Part shown: one piece after another, positions 9,157 through 18,970 of the stretch
Numbering within the stretch: position 1 is the stretch's first letter
Layout of the letters: each line of letters begins with the position of its first letter
DNA from: an uncultured Bacteroidota bacterium
Lineage (GTDB): Bacteria; Bacteroidota; Bacteroidia; Chitinophagales; Chitinophagaceae
Direction: 5' to 3'
DNA length: 64,000 nt
Assembly: GCA_902826165.1 (NCBI GenBank)
Contig: CADEDV010000008.1
Coordinates: 57,395 to 121,394, forward strand
Notes under the pieces: model-generated
Seen by the model: only the letters and a program-made list of their open reading frames with translations
What the model was told of the DNA's origin: nothing
Databases searched by the model: none
Translations under genes and position numbers: made by a program

Positions 9157-9837
9157 ATGCATATAGATATCCTTACCGTTTTACCAGAACTGCTGGAAAG
9201 TCCCCTGAGCCACAGCATCATGAAGAGGGCACAGGAAAAAGGTCTACTGACTGTGGAAATTCACCAACTGAGGAAATGGGCAGTAAATGAATACGGGCAG
9301 GTGGATGATTACCAGTATGGCGGGGGTGCCGGCATGGTGATGATGTGTGAGCCGTTGGTTAAAGCCATTGAAGAATTATCTGCTGTCCGGACCTATGATG
9401 AGATCATTTTCCTGACCCCGGATGGAGTGCAGTTGAAACAAAAAATGGTCAATACACTATCATTAAAAGAAAACCTGCTGCTGATCTGCGGACACTATAA
9501 AGGCATTGACCAGCGCATTCGTGACCATTTTGTTACTAAGGAAATTTCCATCGGTGATTTTGTGCTGAGTGGAGGTGAACTACCTGCTGCCATCTTAGTA
9601 GATGCCATCGGCCGTTTACTGCCGGGTGTGTTAAATGATGAAACTTCTGCCCTTTTTGACTCTTTCCAGGATAACCTGTTAGCCCCGCCTGTTTACAGCA
9701 GGCCTGTTGATTTCAGGGGCTGGAAAGTGCCGGATGTGCTCATGAGTGGCAATCACAGGCTGATCGAAGAATGGCGGCATGAGCAGTCATTACAACGAAC
9801 AAAAGACAGAAGGCCCGATCTGCTGGATAACCAGTAG
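9157..9837 (+). CDS. trmD: tRNA (guanine-37-N1)-methyltransferase
   Basis: SPOUT-class enzyme that transfers a methyl group from S-adenosylmethionine to N1 of G37 in tRNAs, which prevents +1 frameshifting. The 226-residue protein has the family landmarks: [12 protein letters not shown] (about 52-63), [12 protein letters not shown] (about 109-120) and the deep-knot segment [13 protein letters not shown] (about 131-143). Full length for the family. No neighbours such as rpsP or rplS occur here, so it is a stand-alone gene. Confidence 0.97.
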   Translation: MHIDILTVLPELLESPLSHSIMKRAQEKGLLTVEIHQLRKWAVNEYGQVDDYQYGGGAGMVMMCEPLVKAIEELSAVRTYDEIIFLTPDGVQLKQKMVNTLSLKENLLLICGHYKGIDQRIRDHFVTKEISIGDFVLSGGELPAAILVDAIGRLLPGVLNDETSALFDSFQDNLLAPPVYSRPVDFRGWKVPDVLMSGNHRLIEEWRHEQSLQRTKDRRPDLLDNQ

Positions 9838-10204
9838 ATATTTTTCCTGAACTGGTTTGATCATCTTCAGGCTGCTATCAGCAGCACCACGTAATACAGC
9901 AGGATGATCAGTACGTTAACAGCCATTGTTATTTTCATATGTATGGATTTTAATGGTTGCGATGGCTTATCCAATAAGCGGCAAACACATTGCCAAAGCC
10001 AGCTTATCCACAGCGGATTTATACCGGGCAAACACTGTTCTTTTTTGCGTACAATTTGTAACAGGTAAATATTCCCTCCCGGTAAAAGTGAAAAAACAGT
10101 CTTTCCTGTAATTACCGCAGCTCATCAAACGATTGCCTGAATTTGGCAAGCTGTAGTATTCTACTGGTTATTTTATGAACTTGCAGCAACTCAATGAAAG
10201 GAAT
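9838..10204. other. gap between trmD and the GH109-like gene
   Basis: No long conserved reading frame is evident. The only item of interest is a very short minus-strand hydrophobic frame (9867-9938). Overlapping frames on both strands between about 9926 and 10149 look like chance. The promoter for the downstream gene should lie in the right-hand part, but I could not place a clear TAnnTTTG box. Confidence 0.4.
9867..9938 (-). CDS. possible 23-residue single-pass membrane peptide
   Basis: A minus-strand frame with ATG start and TGA stop encodes 23 residues, of which about 17 form an uninterrupted hydrophobic stretch (VNVLIILLYYVVLLIAA) after a short MKITMA start. It has the size and composition of small membrane proteins such as transporter regulators, but no ribosome-binding site or relative is evident. 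It may be chance. Confidence 0.2.
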   Translation of the reverse strand: MKITMAVNVLIILLYYVVLLIAA

Positions 10205-11650
10205 ATGAATAACGATCGCAGGAAATTTTTACGCCGTATAGCTGTTGGTGGCGGGCTCTTAGCTACCGGGCTTCCCTCTTTTGCTTCTATAGCTGCAACC
10301 GATGAAGAGATCGAAAGATCAGCTTCATTGGAGAAAGGAAAGCAACGTTTTAATATGTGTGGCTATGCAGCTCCGAAGATAGCAACGGTTCGTATTGCCG
10401 TTATTGGCCTGGGACAAAGGGGAAGCGATGCAGTTGAACGTTTAAGTTATATTGATGGGGCTGTGATCGTGGCCTTGTGTGATAAATACCCTGACCGGGT
10501 GGTTGCAGCGCAAAAGACCCTGGAAAAAATGGGCAGACCCAAGGCAAAAGAATACAGCGGGGAAGAAGGATGGAAAGCTGTTTGTGAAAGTAATGATATT
10601 GATCTTGTCTATACGCCAACACCCTGGCACCTGCATACACCCATTGCTGTATATGCGATGAAGCATGGAAAGCATGCTGCTATTGAAGTGCCGGGAGCTA
10701 AAACCATCGATGAGTGCTGGGAACTGGTGGAAACATCAGAGAAAACCAAACAGCACTGTATGATGCTGGAGAATTGTTGCTATGATTTTTTTGAATTGTT
10801 GACCCTGAATATGGCTCGTCAGGGATTATTCGGGGAAGTATTACATGCTGAAGGAGCCTACATTCATGACCTTAGCAAAGATTGGCTGTTCAATAAGAAT
10901 GCCTATGCAGATATGTGGCGGCTGAAAGAAAATATTGGCCGCAATGGCAGCCTTTATCCCACCCATGGACTGGGGCCCGTTGCCCAATGCATGAATATCA
11001 ACCGGGGTGATCAGTTAGATCATCTTGTCAGCATGAGCACCAATGATTTTTCACTGAATACGATGGCTAAAGAGCTGGCGGTAAAAGATGATTTCTTCAA
11101 AGATTATACCGATAAGCCTTACCGTGGAAATATGAACACAACCCTGGTAAGGACCCATAAAGGCAAAACCATCATGATTCAGCATGATGTATCAACGATC
11201 CGGCCGTATTCAAGAATTCATTTGATCAGCGGAACAAAAGGTGCCGCTCAAAAATGGCCCGGCCCGGAAAGAATTGCTTTCGGTCATAGCTGGATCAAGA
11301 AAGAAGAACTGGATAACCTGTATAAAAAATATTCCCCACCTATTGTTAATCATATTGGTGCTATTGCCAAAGATGTGGGTGGTCATGGCGGTATGGATTT
11401 TATCATGGACTGGCGGCTGATCGATTGCCTGCGAAATGGACTACCTCTTGACCTGGATGTCTATGATGCTGCTGCCTGGAGTGCCATTACCCCGCTCAGC
11501 GAAAGATCGGTGGCTAAAAAATCAAGAACAGTGGATATACCCGACTTTACAAGAGGAGCCTGGAGTTCCAATAAACCCGTTGATCTGACCCTGGATGGCG
11601 GTGGCAATACAGGTGTTATAAAACCTCAAAAAACTGAACTGAAACAATAA
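10205..11650 (+). CDS. Tat-exported GH109-like Gfo/Idh/MocA family protein
   Basis: An NAD-dependent Gfo/Idh/MocA-fold protein. The start at 10205 is preferred over an in-frame ATG ten codons earlier because it places a twin-arginine signal (RRKFLRR, then a glycine-rich hydrophobic stretch) at the N-terminus. A nucleotide-binding GLGQRG motif follows about 80 residues in. EVPGA near 165 and the GGHGGMDFIM...RNGLPLDLDVYDAA region near the C-terminus are typical of glycoside hydrolase family 109, the NAD-dependent alpha-N-acetylgalactosaminidases. Tat export would let it fold with its cofactor before leaving the cytoplasm. Other oxidoreductases share the fold, so the substrate is an inference. 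Confidence 0.8.
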   Translation: MNNDRRKFLRRIAVGGGLLATGLPSFASIAATDEEIERSASLEKGKQRFNMCGYAAPKIATVRIAVIGLGQRGSDAVERLSYIDGAVIVALCDKYPDRVVAAQKTLEKMGRPKAKEYSGEEGWKAVCESNDIDLVYTPTPWHLHTPIAVYAMKHGKHAAIEVPGAKTIDECWELVETSEKTKQHCMMLENCCYDFFELLTLNMARQGLFGEVLHAEGAYIHDLSKDWLFNKNAYADMWRLKENIGRNGSLYPTHGLGPVAQCMNINRGDQLDHLVSMSTNDFSLNTMAKELAVKDDFFKDYTDKPYRGNMNTTLVRTHKGKTIMIQHDVSTIRPYSRIHLISGTKGAAQKWPGPERIAFGHSWIKKEELDNLYKKYSPPIVNHIGAIAKDVGGHGGMDFIMDWRLIDCLRNGLPLDLDVYDAAAWSAITPLSERSVAKKSRTVDIPDFTRGAWSSNKPVDLTLDGGGNTGVIKPQKTELKQ

Positions 11651-11684
11651 GCCTGTTAAAATATCGCTTCTTTAGTGTAACAAT

Positions 11685-11736
11685 AACTGATTGCCAGTCG
11701 TTTATCAGGTAGCGGGAGTCAAACAATCAGTTTTTT
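11685..11736 (+). terminator. hairpin terminator after the GH109-like gene
   Basis: A 9-bp inverted repeat (AACTGATTG / CAATCAGTT) with a 30-base loop, running directly into a T run. It lies 35 bases after the stop codon. Confidence 0.5.
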
Positions 11737-11851
11737 ATTAGCCGGAATCCCTTAGTTTTACGCCGTTTGAATACTCTGGAATTTTAAGGTATTTAAACTA
11801 AGTATTAGTAGCCGTAAAACCGGCCCGTTTTTCAATCAACTAAGCTATTTC

Positions 11852-12895
11852 ATGAAGGCATTGACCACCATTACGGATCCGATTTATGTTCCAAAGGATA
11901 ATTACAGCTGGTATGAAAAATTCTGGCTGAATTATATCAGTGATAAAAGAGATCTTCCTTTTATTCATTTGCTGACGGCCATTCATATTCTTGTTATACC
12001 TGTGGCTGTGTTATTATACACCCCTGTATTACAGGGCTGGTACTGGTGGCTGGCTTATATCCCTTATTTCTATGTATCTCAAATGTATTTTAAAGGCCGG
12101 TTTGGGTTGATGCTGCATTGCATCAGCCACCGCAAATTGTTCAAGAAAGAATACAACTGGATGTACAATTGGGTGATCTGGGTGGTATGCCCATTCTTCG
12201 GTCACACCCCGGAAACATATTTCGTTCATCATATGGCCATGCACCACGTAGAGAATAATATGCATGATGATGCCAGCAGTACCTTGCCTTACAAAAGAGA
12301 CAGTCTTGGTGGATTCCTTAAGTATGTAGGCCGTTTTCTTATTTTAGGATTCCGGGATACTTTTATGTACCTGTTCAACCGGAAAAGAAAGAAACTCTAT
12401 ATGCGGCTGAGTTATGGTGAAATTTCTTTTTACATATTCTGTATCGCTATGTGTATTGTAAACCTGCAGGCTACCCTCTGGATATTTATCATTCCATTTG
12501 TTTTTGCAAGAATTGTGATGATGCTCGGTAACTGGGCGCAACATGCTTTTGTGAATCCTGAGAACCTGGAAGACAATACGATCAATTGCATTAATACCAA
12601 GTATAACCAGATGTGCTGGAATGATGGTTATCATGCCGTACATCATGTTCGCCCTGCTTTACATTATACCGAGATTCCCGTTGAATTCATGAAGAACAAG
12701 GATGAATTTGCCAAGCAGAAGATACTGGTGTTTGACGGCATTCACTACCTGCATGTTTTTCTCTGGCTGATGACAAAGAATTATGATAAGCTGGCCGACA
12801 ACCTGGTCAACGTGAACAATATGTTCAGCAGCAAAGAAGAAGCTATTGCTGTTATGAAAGAACGAACAAGACCTATTATTCAACGCACTGCATAA
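11852..12895 (+). CDS. membrane fatty acid desaturase family protein
   Basis: A 347-residue integral membrane di-iron enzyme. The three histidine boxes are present: HCISH (about 89-93), HHMAMHH (about 129-135) and HAVHH (about 255-259). Hydrophobic segments near 42-60, 65-85, 105-125 and 193-222 give the usual four-helix membrane core. Family members desaturate or hydroxylate acyl chains or lipid-like substrates; the specific substrate cannot be read from the sequence. It stands alone between two terminators. Confidence 0.85.
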   Translation: MKALTTITDPIYVPKDNYSWYEKFWLNYISDKRDLPFIHLLTAIHILVIPVAVLLYTPVLQGWYWWLAYIPYFYVSQMYFKGRFGLMLHCISHRKLFKKEYNWMYNWVIWVVCPFFGHTPETYFVHHMAMHHVENNMHDDASSTLPYKRDSLGGFLKYVGRFLILGFRDTFMYLFNRKRKKLYMRLSYGEISFYIFCIAMCIVNLQATLWIFIIPFVFARIVMMLGNWAQHAFVNPENLEDNTINCINTKYNQMCWNDGYHAVHHVRPALHYTEIPVEFMKNKDEFAKQKILVFDGIHYLHVFLWLMTKNYDKLADNLVNVNNMFSSKEEAIAVMKERTRPIIQRTA

Positions 12896-12903
12896 AAATA
12901 AAA

Positions 12904-12927
12904 GGCTTCAGTTTCTGAAGCCTTTTT
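12904..12927. terminator. bidirectional hairpin terminator
   Basis: An 8-bp perfect stem (GGCTTCAG / CTGAAGCC) with a 3-base loop, A-rich on the left and T-rich on the right. It sits between converging genes and can end transcription from both. Confidence 0.85.
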
Positions 12928-12941
12928 ATATAAAATCGCAT

Positions 12942-15900
12942 TTATTCCTTCTTACTGTCTTCCTTTTTTAACCCAATTACCGGCACTGCTTTATCCCTGA
13001 TCAGCTGGTTCAGTTTTGCCAGCTCTTCTTCTTTTATCTTTTTGAACTTCGCCAACTGCTCATCGCATTGCTTTGATAATTCAGCATACACATCTTTAGC
13101 CTGTTTTGGCGGGGCCATATTTCCGCTGTTAGCTGCATCAAACAAGCCGCTGAGTTTATCATTCAACCGGATAGGATAGTTAAGCACATCCTGGCTGCTT
13201 TTGGCCCTGGTCTGGTAAAAGGTTTCTTCCAAAGCCGTCAGTTCCTTAATGATACTATCCGCCATGGCTTTTACTTCTTTTATAGAATCTTTCTCCTGCC
13301 TTCCGGTAAAATCGCTTATCTGGCCTCTTAATGCACGGATATCTTTAATGGTCTTTTGTACTTCATTGAATTTGCCCATCACTGTTTGCAGGAAATTAAA
13401 TTGCTCCTCGTATTCAGCCTGTGTTATTTTATAATTCGGGTCAGCTTTCAGCAGTATGTTGCCTTCAGCTGTTTCATTGCCCACTTTCAGTTTAAAAAGA
13501 TATTCGCCCGGTGGCGCCATCACACCTCCCGGCACGCCGTTCCATAAGATCATGCCTTCCACCCGTTCTGCTTCCGGGTATTGCAGGTTCCATACAAAGC
13601 GGTTCATGCCTTTAACCAGTTCCATCTTATCCCTTGCTTCTTTAGCATCGGTTGAAAAAGTGCGGATCAGTTTTTTATTTTTATCCATGATGGTTACTGA
13701 AGCCTTTGTGGTATCAACTGTTTCTTTCACATAAAAATTAATAATAGCACCGTTGGGAGGATTAGCACCTGCATTGGCGGGCGGGCCGGACCGGGATCCA
13801 AACCCTCCTCCTTGTATCCGCCAGGCAGGATCGGGCACAAACACATGCAGTGGTTTTTGCAAAACAGAGGTACTTAATTGCTGGATCACACCCAGGTCAT
13901 CCAGTACATAGAAAGAACGGCCCTGTGTGGCAACGACAAGGTCATTATTCTTAATGGTTAAATCGGTGATCGGAACAACAGGAAGGTTCAGCTGAAATGA
14001 CTTCCAGTTGGCACCATCATCATAACTGATATACATTCCATACTCTGTTCCTGCATATAATAAGCCTGCCATTTTCCTGTCTGCCCGCATGGCCCTGGTA
14101 AAATGAAGTTTATTAATGCCATTCACGATCAGTTTCCATGTTTTGCCATAATCTTCTGTTTTGTAGATATACGGGGCAAAATCATCGCTTTTGTATCTTG
14201 TTCCAATAAAATACGCTGCTCCTTTTTTGAACGGATCGGTCTCGATACAATTCCACATCATCCATTTAGGACAATCCTTCGGTGTTACATTCTCCCAGTT
14301 TTTTCCAGCATTCCGGCTAACATGAATCAATCCATCATCACTACCCGTCCATAACACTCCCTCTTCCGTTGTACTTTCTGCCGCCGTGAAAATGGTACAA
14401 TAATACTCTACGGATGTATTGTCTTTAGTGATCGGGCCACCGCTGGAACCTTGTTTAGATTTATCATTGGTGGTCAGATCAGGTGATATTTCCTGCCAGC
14501 TGGCTCCTTCATTTTCGGTAACGAATAAATGATTACCTGCCGCATATAACCGTTTCGGGTTATGGGGGGAAAAGAAGATCGGGAAGTTCCATTGAAAACG
14601 ATACTTCAATACATCAGCACCTGCACCCATCGGGTTATCAGGCCATACACTTACAGCCCGGTTCTCGCCTGTTTTATGATCAAGTCTTGACAGATAACCC
14701 CCGTAATTGCCCCCGTAAACAATATCCGGGTTCAATGGATCAGCTACCACATAACCACTTTCACTGCCGGCTGTTACCTCCCAATCTCTATCGGTAATAG
14801 CTGCGCCGTAGGTTCTGTGTTTTATTCGTAAGGTTGAATTATCCTGTTGTGCGCCCAATATCCGGTACGGAAAAGAGTTGTCTGTTGATACCCGGTATAT
14901 CTGCGCCGTAGGCTGGTTTAAATAAGTACTCCAGTTATCACCCCCATCAAAACTCACCTGTGCACCACCATCATCTGCCACGATCATCCTGTTCCCATTC
15001 TCCGGGTCAATCCACAGATCATGATGATCGCCATGTGGTGTATTCACACTTTGAAATGTTTTGCCACCATCCCTGCTGCGCATAAAGTTTACATTCGGCG
15101 CATAGACCAGGTTCTCATTTTTCGGGTCAACAAATACTTTGGTATAATACCAGGCCCGTTGGCGGATATTATTATCGTTACTCGTCAGTGTCCAGGTTTC
15201 TCCCGCATCTGTACTCATATACATACCGCCTTTTTCATTCTCGATAATAGCATACAGTTTATCAGGATTAGACGGAGCAACAGCTACTCCTGTAATTCCC
15301 CACACTCCTTTGGGTAATCCTTTCTTTGCAGTAATATTCATCCAGGTTTCACCGCCATCTATACTTTTCCAGAGACCACTTCCTTCACCACCACTTTCCA
15401 GGCTATGCGGCGTCCTGATCAACCGCCAGGTCCCTGCATAAAAAACAGATGGATTACCCGGTTCCATCACCAGGTCACTGCACCCGGTTTGGTTATTCAC
15501 ATACAAAGTCCGCTTCCATGTTTTTCCCCCATCTGTCGTTTTATAAACACCTCTTTCTTCATTGGGGCCAAACAAATGCCCCATTACTGCTGCCCAAACT
15601 GTATTTGGGTCTCTTGGATGAATAACGATCCGTATAATATGCCGGCCGTCTTTCAGGCCAATATTTTTCCATGTCCTGCCGGCGTCATCGCTGCGCCACA
15701 TACCTTCTAATCCTTCACTTACATTGCCCCGCATGGTATTTTCTCCTTCACCAACATAGATGATATTCTCATCAGAAGGGGCTACAGCCACTGCACCAAT
15801 AGTGCTCCCAAAATATTTATCAGAAATATTTTTCCAGTTGCTGCCGCCATCAGTAGTTTTCCAGACACCTCCGCCTGTACCTCCGAAGTAGAACGTATTT

Positions 15901-16085
15901 TTATTTTTGTAACTGCCGGTTACAGCCCCGCTTCTCCCGCCCCGCCAGGGACCGATCAGCCGGTATTTTGTTTTGGATAATAATATAGAATTATCATTAT
16001 CAGCAACAGGCTTTGTTACCGGTTTTTTTTGTGCATGGGTTTGAACAAAAGCAAATGCACAGGCAAGCCATAATAATTTTCTCAT
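12942..16085 (-). CDS. large exported BNR/sortilin-type beta-propeller protein
   Basis: A 1047-residue protein with an N-terminal signal peptide (hydrophobic 3-16, ending THAQ). About 14 repeats of the Asp-box/BNR kind (S-x-D-x-G-x-T-W, for instance STDAGETW, SRDGGKTF, SIDGGETW) build one or two beta propellers over residues 35-770. The remaining part has a beta-sandwich-like region and a Lys/Glu-rich helical stretch (about 900-1047). Proteins of this plan are named VPS10/sortilin-like or glycosyl hydrolase in Bacteroidota, but no catalytic residues can be assigned. It probably acts in the periplasm or at the surface. No C-terminal type IX sorting domain is visible. Confidence 0.8.
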   Translation of the reverse strand: MRKLLWLACAFAFVQTHAQKKPVTKPVADNDNSILLSKTKYRLIGPWRGGRSGAVTGSYKNKNTFYFGGTGGGVWKTTDGGSNWKNISDKYFGSTIGAVAVAPSDENIIYVGEGENTMRGNVSEGLEGMWRSDDAGRTWKNIGLKDGRHIIRIVIHPRDPNTVWAAVMGHLFGPNEERGVYKTTDGGKTWKRTLYVNNQTGCSDLVMEPGNPSVFYAGTWRLIRTPHSLESGGEGSGLWKSIDGGETWMNITAKKGLPKGVWGITGVAVAPSNPDKLYAIIENEKGGMYMSTDAGETWTLTSNDNNIRQRAWYYTKVFVDPKNENLVYAPNVNFMRSRDGGKTFQSVNTPHGDHHDLWIDPENGNRMIVADDGGAQVSFDGGDNWSTYLNQPTAQIYRVSTDNSFPYRILGAQQDNSTLRIKHRTYGAAITDRDWEVTAGSESGYVVADPLNPDIVYGGNYGGYLSRLDHKTGENRAVSVWPDNPMGAGADVLKYRFQWNFPIFFSPHNPKRLYAAGNHLFVTENEGASWQEISPDLTTNDKSKQGSSGGPITKDNTSVEYYCTIFTAAESTTEEGVLWTGSDDGLIHVSRNAGKNWENVTPKDCPKWMMWNCIETDPFKKGAAYFIGTRYKSDDFAPYIYKTEDYGKTWKLIVNGINKLHFTRAMRADRKMAGLLYAGTEYGMYISYDDGANWKSFQLNLPVVPITDLTIKNNDLVVATQGRSFYVLDDLGVIQQLSTSVLQKPLHVFVPDPAWRIQGGGFGSRSGPPANAGANPPNGAIINFYVKETVDTTKASVTIMDKNKKLIRTFSTDAKEARDKMELVKGMNRFVWNLQYPEAERVEGMILWNGVPGGVMAPPGEYLFKLKVGNETAEGNILLKADPNYKITQAEYEEQFNFLQTVMGKFNEVQKTIKDIRALRGQISDFTGRQEKDSIKEVKAMADSIIKELTALEETFYQTRAKSSQDVLNYPIRLNDKLSGLFDAANSGNMAPPKQAKDVYAELSKQCDEQLAKFKKIKEEELAKLNQLIRDKAVPVIGLKKEDSKKE

Positions 16086-16147
16086 AGCAGTGATCAGTTA
16101 AATTAGTTCTTTGAAGGTAGTGATTTACCTTTATCCAAATCATCGGC

Positions 16148-17806
16148 ATGGCATCGTTTTCTATCAGCGGACAGTTCGTGGATATTCAGCAGCAAAGAAT
16201 TTACCCGGCAATTATAAAAGTGCAGGATGGAAAAATTCTTTTGATCAAAGAAGTAATGAATACCGAACTCCTGAGCTCAAACTATATTCTCCCTGGCTTT
16301 ATTGACAGTCATGTGCATATTGAAAGTTCGATGCTCGTGCCATCAGAGTTTGCCCGGCTGGCGGTGGTGCATGGCACGGTGGCTACCATCAGCGACCCGC
16401 ATGAGATTGCTAATGTATGCGGCCTGGAAGCTGTGCAATTCATGATCGAAAATGGCAAAACAGTGCCTTTCAAATTTCATTTTGGTGCACCGAGCTGTGT
16501 GCCTGCTACAATTTTTGAAACAGCAGGTGCCGGGATAGATGCAGAACAGGTAAGTACTTTACTAAAAAGCGATGATATTTTTTATCTCAGCGAGATGATG
16601 AATTTTCCTGGTGTGCTGAACGGAGACGAAGAAGTAATGAAAAAAATAAGAGCTGCCCATGCTACCGGCAAACCAGTGGATGGACATGCACCCGGGTTAA
16701 GGGGACAGCAGGCTGCTGCTTATGCAGCAGCAGGCATCAGTACCGATCATGAATGCTTCACCAAAGAAGAAGCCCTGGATAAATTACAATGCGGGATGAA
16801 GATCCTGATCCGGGAAGGTAGTGCCGCAAAGAATTTTGAAGCACTGATCGGGTTACTGAATGACTACCCGGAAAGGATCATGTTTTGCAGCGATGACAAG
16901 CACCCTGACAGCTTAGTGGATGGTCATATCAACCAGCTTTGCGCAAGGGCTGTTGCAAAAGGGATCGATATTTTCAAGATTTTAAAAGCGGCTTGTGTAA
17001 ACCCGGTATTACATTATAATATGAAAGTGGGTTTATTGAGAGAAGCTGATCCTGCAGATTTTATTATCGTAAAAGACCTTGTTCACTTTGAAACAGTACA
17101 AACCTATATCAATGGAAATTTAGTAGCTGAAAATGGAAAGTCGTTGATTGCAGGTCCGAAGGCAGGAATCATTAATAATTTCTCCTGTGATAAAAAAGAA
17201 GTCACTGATTTTGAAATCCCGGCCATGACCGGTAACTCAAGGCTCACGATTCCGGTAATCGAGGCACTTGACGGTCAGCTGATCACTAACAAATTATTAT
17301 TGGAGCCTAAAACTGAAAACGGGTTCCTGGTAAGTGATACGGAAAGAGACCTGTTAAAGATCGTGGTCGTCAACAGGTATAATAATGCACCCATTGCCAA
17401 ATCATTTATCAAGAATATAGGGTTGAAACAGGGAGCCATTGCTTCTTCTGTCGCACATGACAGTCACAATATCGTTGCGGTGGGTGTGGATGATGAAAGT
17501 ATCTGCAAAGCTATCAATATGATTGTTGATCATAAAGGCGGCGTAAGCCTTATTAAAGACAACCTTGAAATGATCGTACCGCTTCCTGTTGGCGGGCTGA
17601 TGAGTAATGAAGATGGCTACAAAGTTGCTGAGCAATATTCAATGATTGATAAAGCCGCCAAAGATGCCGGTTCCGCATTGGGTTCGCCATTCATGACCTT
17701 ATCCTTTATGGCATTGCTGGTGATACCTCACCTGAAACTGAGCGATAAAGGGTTGTTTGACGGAGATACATTTGAGTTTATATACGATAACCTGACTATC
17801 AAATGA
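16148..17806 (+). CDS. ade: adenine deaminase
   Basis: Amidohydrolase-superfamily enzyme converting adenine to hypoxanthine and ammonia in purine salvage. The 552-residue protein has the metal-binding [11 protein letters not shown] motif (about 54-64), [13 protein letters not shown] LSEMMNFPG near 154, GHAPG near 180 and SDDKHPD near 247, all typical of the Ade family. The full-length C-terminal domain is present. The ATG at 16148 gives the expected N-terminus; a different-frame ATG at 16111 is not used. Confidence 0.95.
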   Translation: MASFSISGQFVDIQQQRIYPAIIKVQDGKILLIKEVMNTELLSSNYILPGFIDSHVHIESSMLVPSEFARLAVVHGTVATISDPHEIANVCGLEAVQFMIENGKTVPFKFHFGAPSCVPATIFETAGAGIDAEQVSTLLKSDDIFYLSEMMNFPGVLNGDEEVMKKIRAAHATGKPVDGHAPGLRGQQAAAYAAAGISTDHECFTKEEALDKLQCGMKILIREGSAAKNFEALIGLLNDYPERIMFCSDDKHPDSLVDGHINQLCARAVAKGIDIFKILKAACVNPVLHYNMKVGLLREADPADFIIVKDLVHFETVQTYINGNLVAENGKSLIAGPKAGIINNFSCDKKEVTDFEIPAMTGNSRLTIPVIEALDGQLITNKLLLEPKTENGFLVSDTERDLLKIVVVNRYNNAPIAKSFIKNIGLKQGAIASSVAHDSHNIVAVGVDDESICKAINMIVDHKGGVSLIKDNLEMIVPLPVGGLMSNEDGYKVAEQYSMIDKAAKDAGSALGSPFMTLSFMALLVIPHLKLSDKGLFDGDTFEFIYDNLTIK

Positions 17807-18157
17807 AAGGCTATTGCAGTTGCTGACTACTACCAGGAAATTTGATTCAACTTCTGATTTGTTTAATCTTGTTATCATATCCCGGTCATCCAGACACCTT
17901 CGGAGACGCTCAAACAAACCTTCGCATAAGGGTCTTCGGGATTGCTATTGTCACATTTAAAGCATCTTTGGGATGAATTTGACGGGACAGGTCGGCACAA
18001 AATATTGATTATTAAAGCAGTTAGCACCAGGCAATGTTCATGAATCGTATTTCTCCCTATGGTAAACAAAACACCTATTTCGCAAAATTAAAATCAGTTA
18101 GGGTTGCAGCAGCCGATCTTATTTTCTACTTTTAATACCTCTAATCCGGACCAACTC
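17807..18157. other. gene-poor gap with a cysteine-bearing minus-strand frame
   Basis: No conserved gene is recognisable. A minus-strand frame (17875-18069) contains a CxxC-x12-C pattern in its C-terminal half and could be a remnant of a zinc-ribbon-like protein, but it has no convincing start signal or relative. The promoter for the gene starting at 18158 is probably in the last 60 bases (TACTTTTA near 18126 resembles a weak -7 box). Confidence 0.35.
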
Positions 18158-18796
18158 ATGAAAATAATTTTTTCTGCCACCAGGAAATATTCTTTGTCGT
18201 TATTTATCTGCCTGGCTTTTTTCAATTTCTTTTTTTGTGCAGCAGCCAAAGCGGGAACTTCCTCTTCTGGCAAAGTTTATCATACTAATATTATTTCCTT
18301 TTATTCAGCCCTGAAAGGTAATGCTGCCCGATTGGAATGGTATACCGAAAGTGAAGAGAATGACGAATATATTATACTCCAGCGGTCGGATACAGTGAAT
18401 CAAAAATGGATCGATGTTGCACGGTTTGATATGAAAACCGGCAATGACAACAAGAGATACAGTTATGATGATATACTGTCAGAAAAAGGGAATTACAGTT
18501 ACCGCATAGAAATATCCTACCCCACGGGCCGGAAGATCTATACAGAAATGGTGAATGTCCGTTTTACCGGAGTTGCCCCGGCTCTCTACCCTAACCCGGC
18601 TACTGATTATATTTATATCAATAACAGTACTAACCAGAAAACATTTTTTGTTACCGATATCCATCTGCGGCAATGGGAATTGCCCCTTCAAAAAAGTAGT
18701 AATGAAGGAATATCGGTAGCAGATACAAGGCTGCTTCCAAAAGGAATGTATTTTGGCAACTTAAGCGGCCAGAAAATCAGGTTCAACAAACAATAG
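18158..18796 (+). CDS. exported protein with C-terminal type IX sorting-like domain
   Basis: The ATG at 18158 gives a signal peptide (MKIIF start, then a long hydrophobic stretch ending AAAKAG); an in-frame TTG 54 bases upstream is less likely. The mature part of about 185 residues has a fibronectin/Ig-like beta domain (LEWYTESEENDEY, then a YSY turn) and a C-terminal region starting LYPNPATDYIYI and ending with LPKGMYFGNLSG and a basic tail, which is the layout of the type A sorting domain recognised by the type IX secretion system. It is probably a small secreted or surface-attached protein of unknown role. Confidence 0.7.
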   Translation: MKIIFSATRKYSLSLFICLAFFNFFFCAAAKAGTSSSGKVYHTNIISFYSALKGNAARLEWYTESEENDEYIILQRSDTVNQKWIDVARFDMKTGNDNKRYSYDDILSEKGNYSYRIEISYPTGRKIYTEMVNVRFTGVAPALYPNPATDYIYINNSTNQKTFFVTDIHLRQWELPLQKSSNEGISVADTRLLPKGMYFGNLSGQKIRFNKQ

Positions 18797-18822
18797 CCCA
18801 TAAAATATAGTTGATCGAATTG

Positions 18823-18858
18823 CCCTGTGGCAGGTAATACTGGTACAGGGATTTTTTT
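18823..18858 (+). terminator. hairpin terminator
   Basis: A 6-bp stem (CCCTGT / ACAGGG) with an imperfect inner part, followed by A and seven T bases. It lies 26 bases after the preceding stop. Confidence 0.5.
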
Positions 18859-18970
18859 GCCCGTCACTGACCGGGCATTTTCCCCCGTTTACCGACTTAT
18901 GGCAGCACAGTACCCATCTGCTATTGACCAGTATACTGTTACCCGTTAGTTTTGAATAAAATTTGAAGCC

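Noticed and set aside
9926..10149. Overlapping frames on both strands in the gap after trmD
   Set aside because: They are about 60 codons, overlap each other on opposite strands and show no motif, signal peptide or start signal.
15021..15710. Plus-strand open frames opposite the large BNR protein gene
   Set aside because: They are antisense to a clearly coding region with repeated Asp-box motifs, have no recognisable domain and no start signals.
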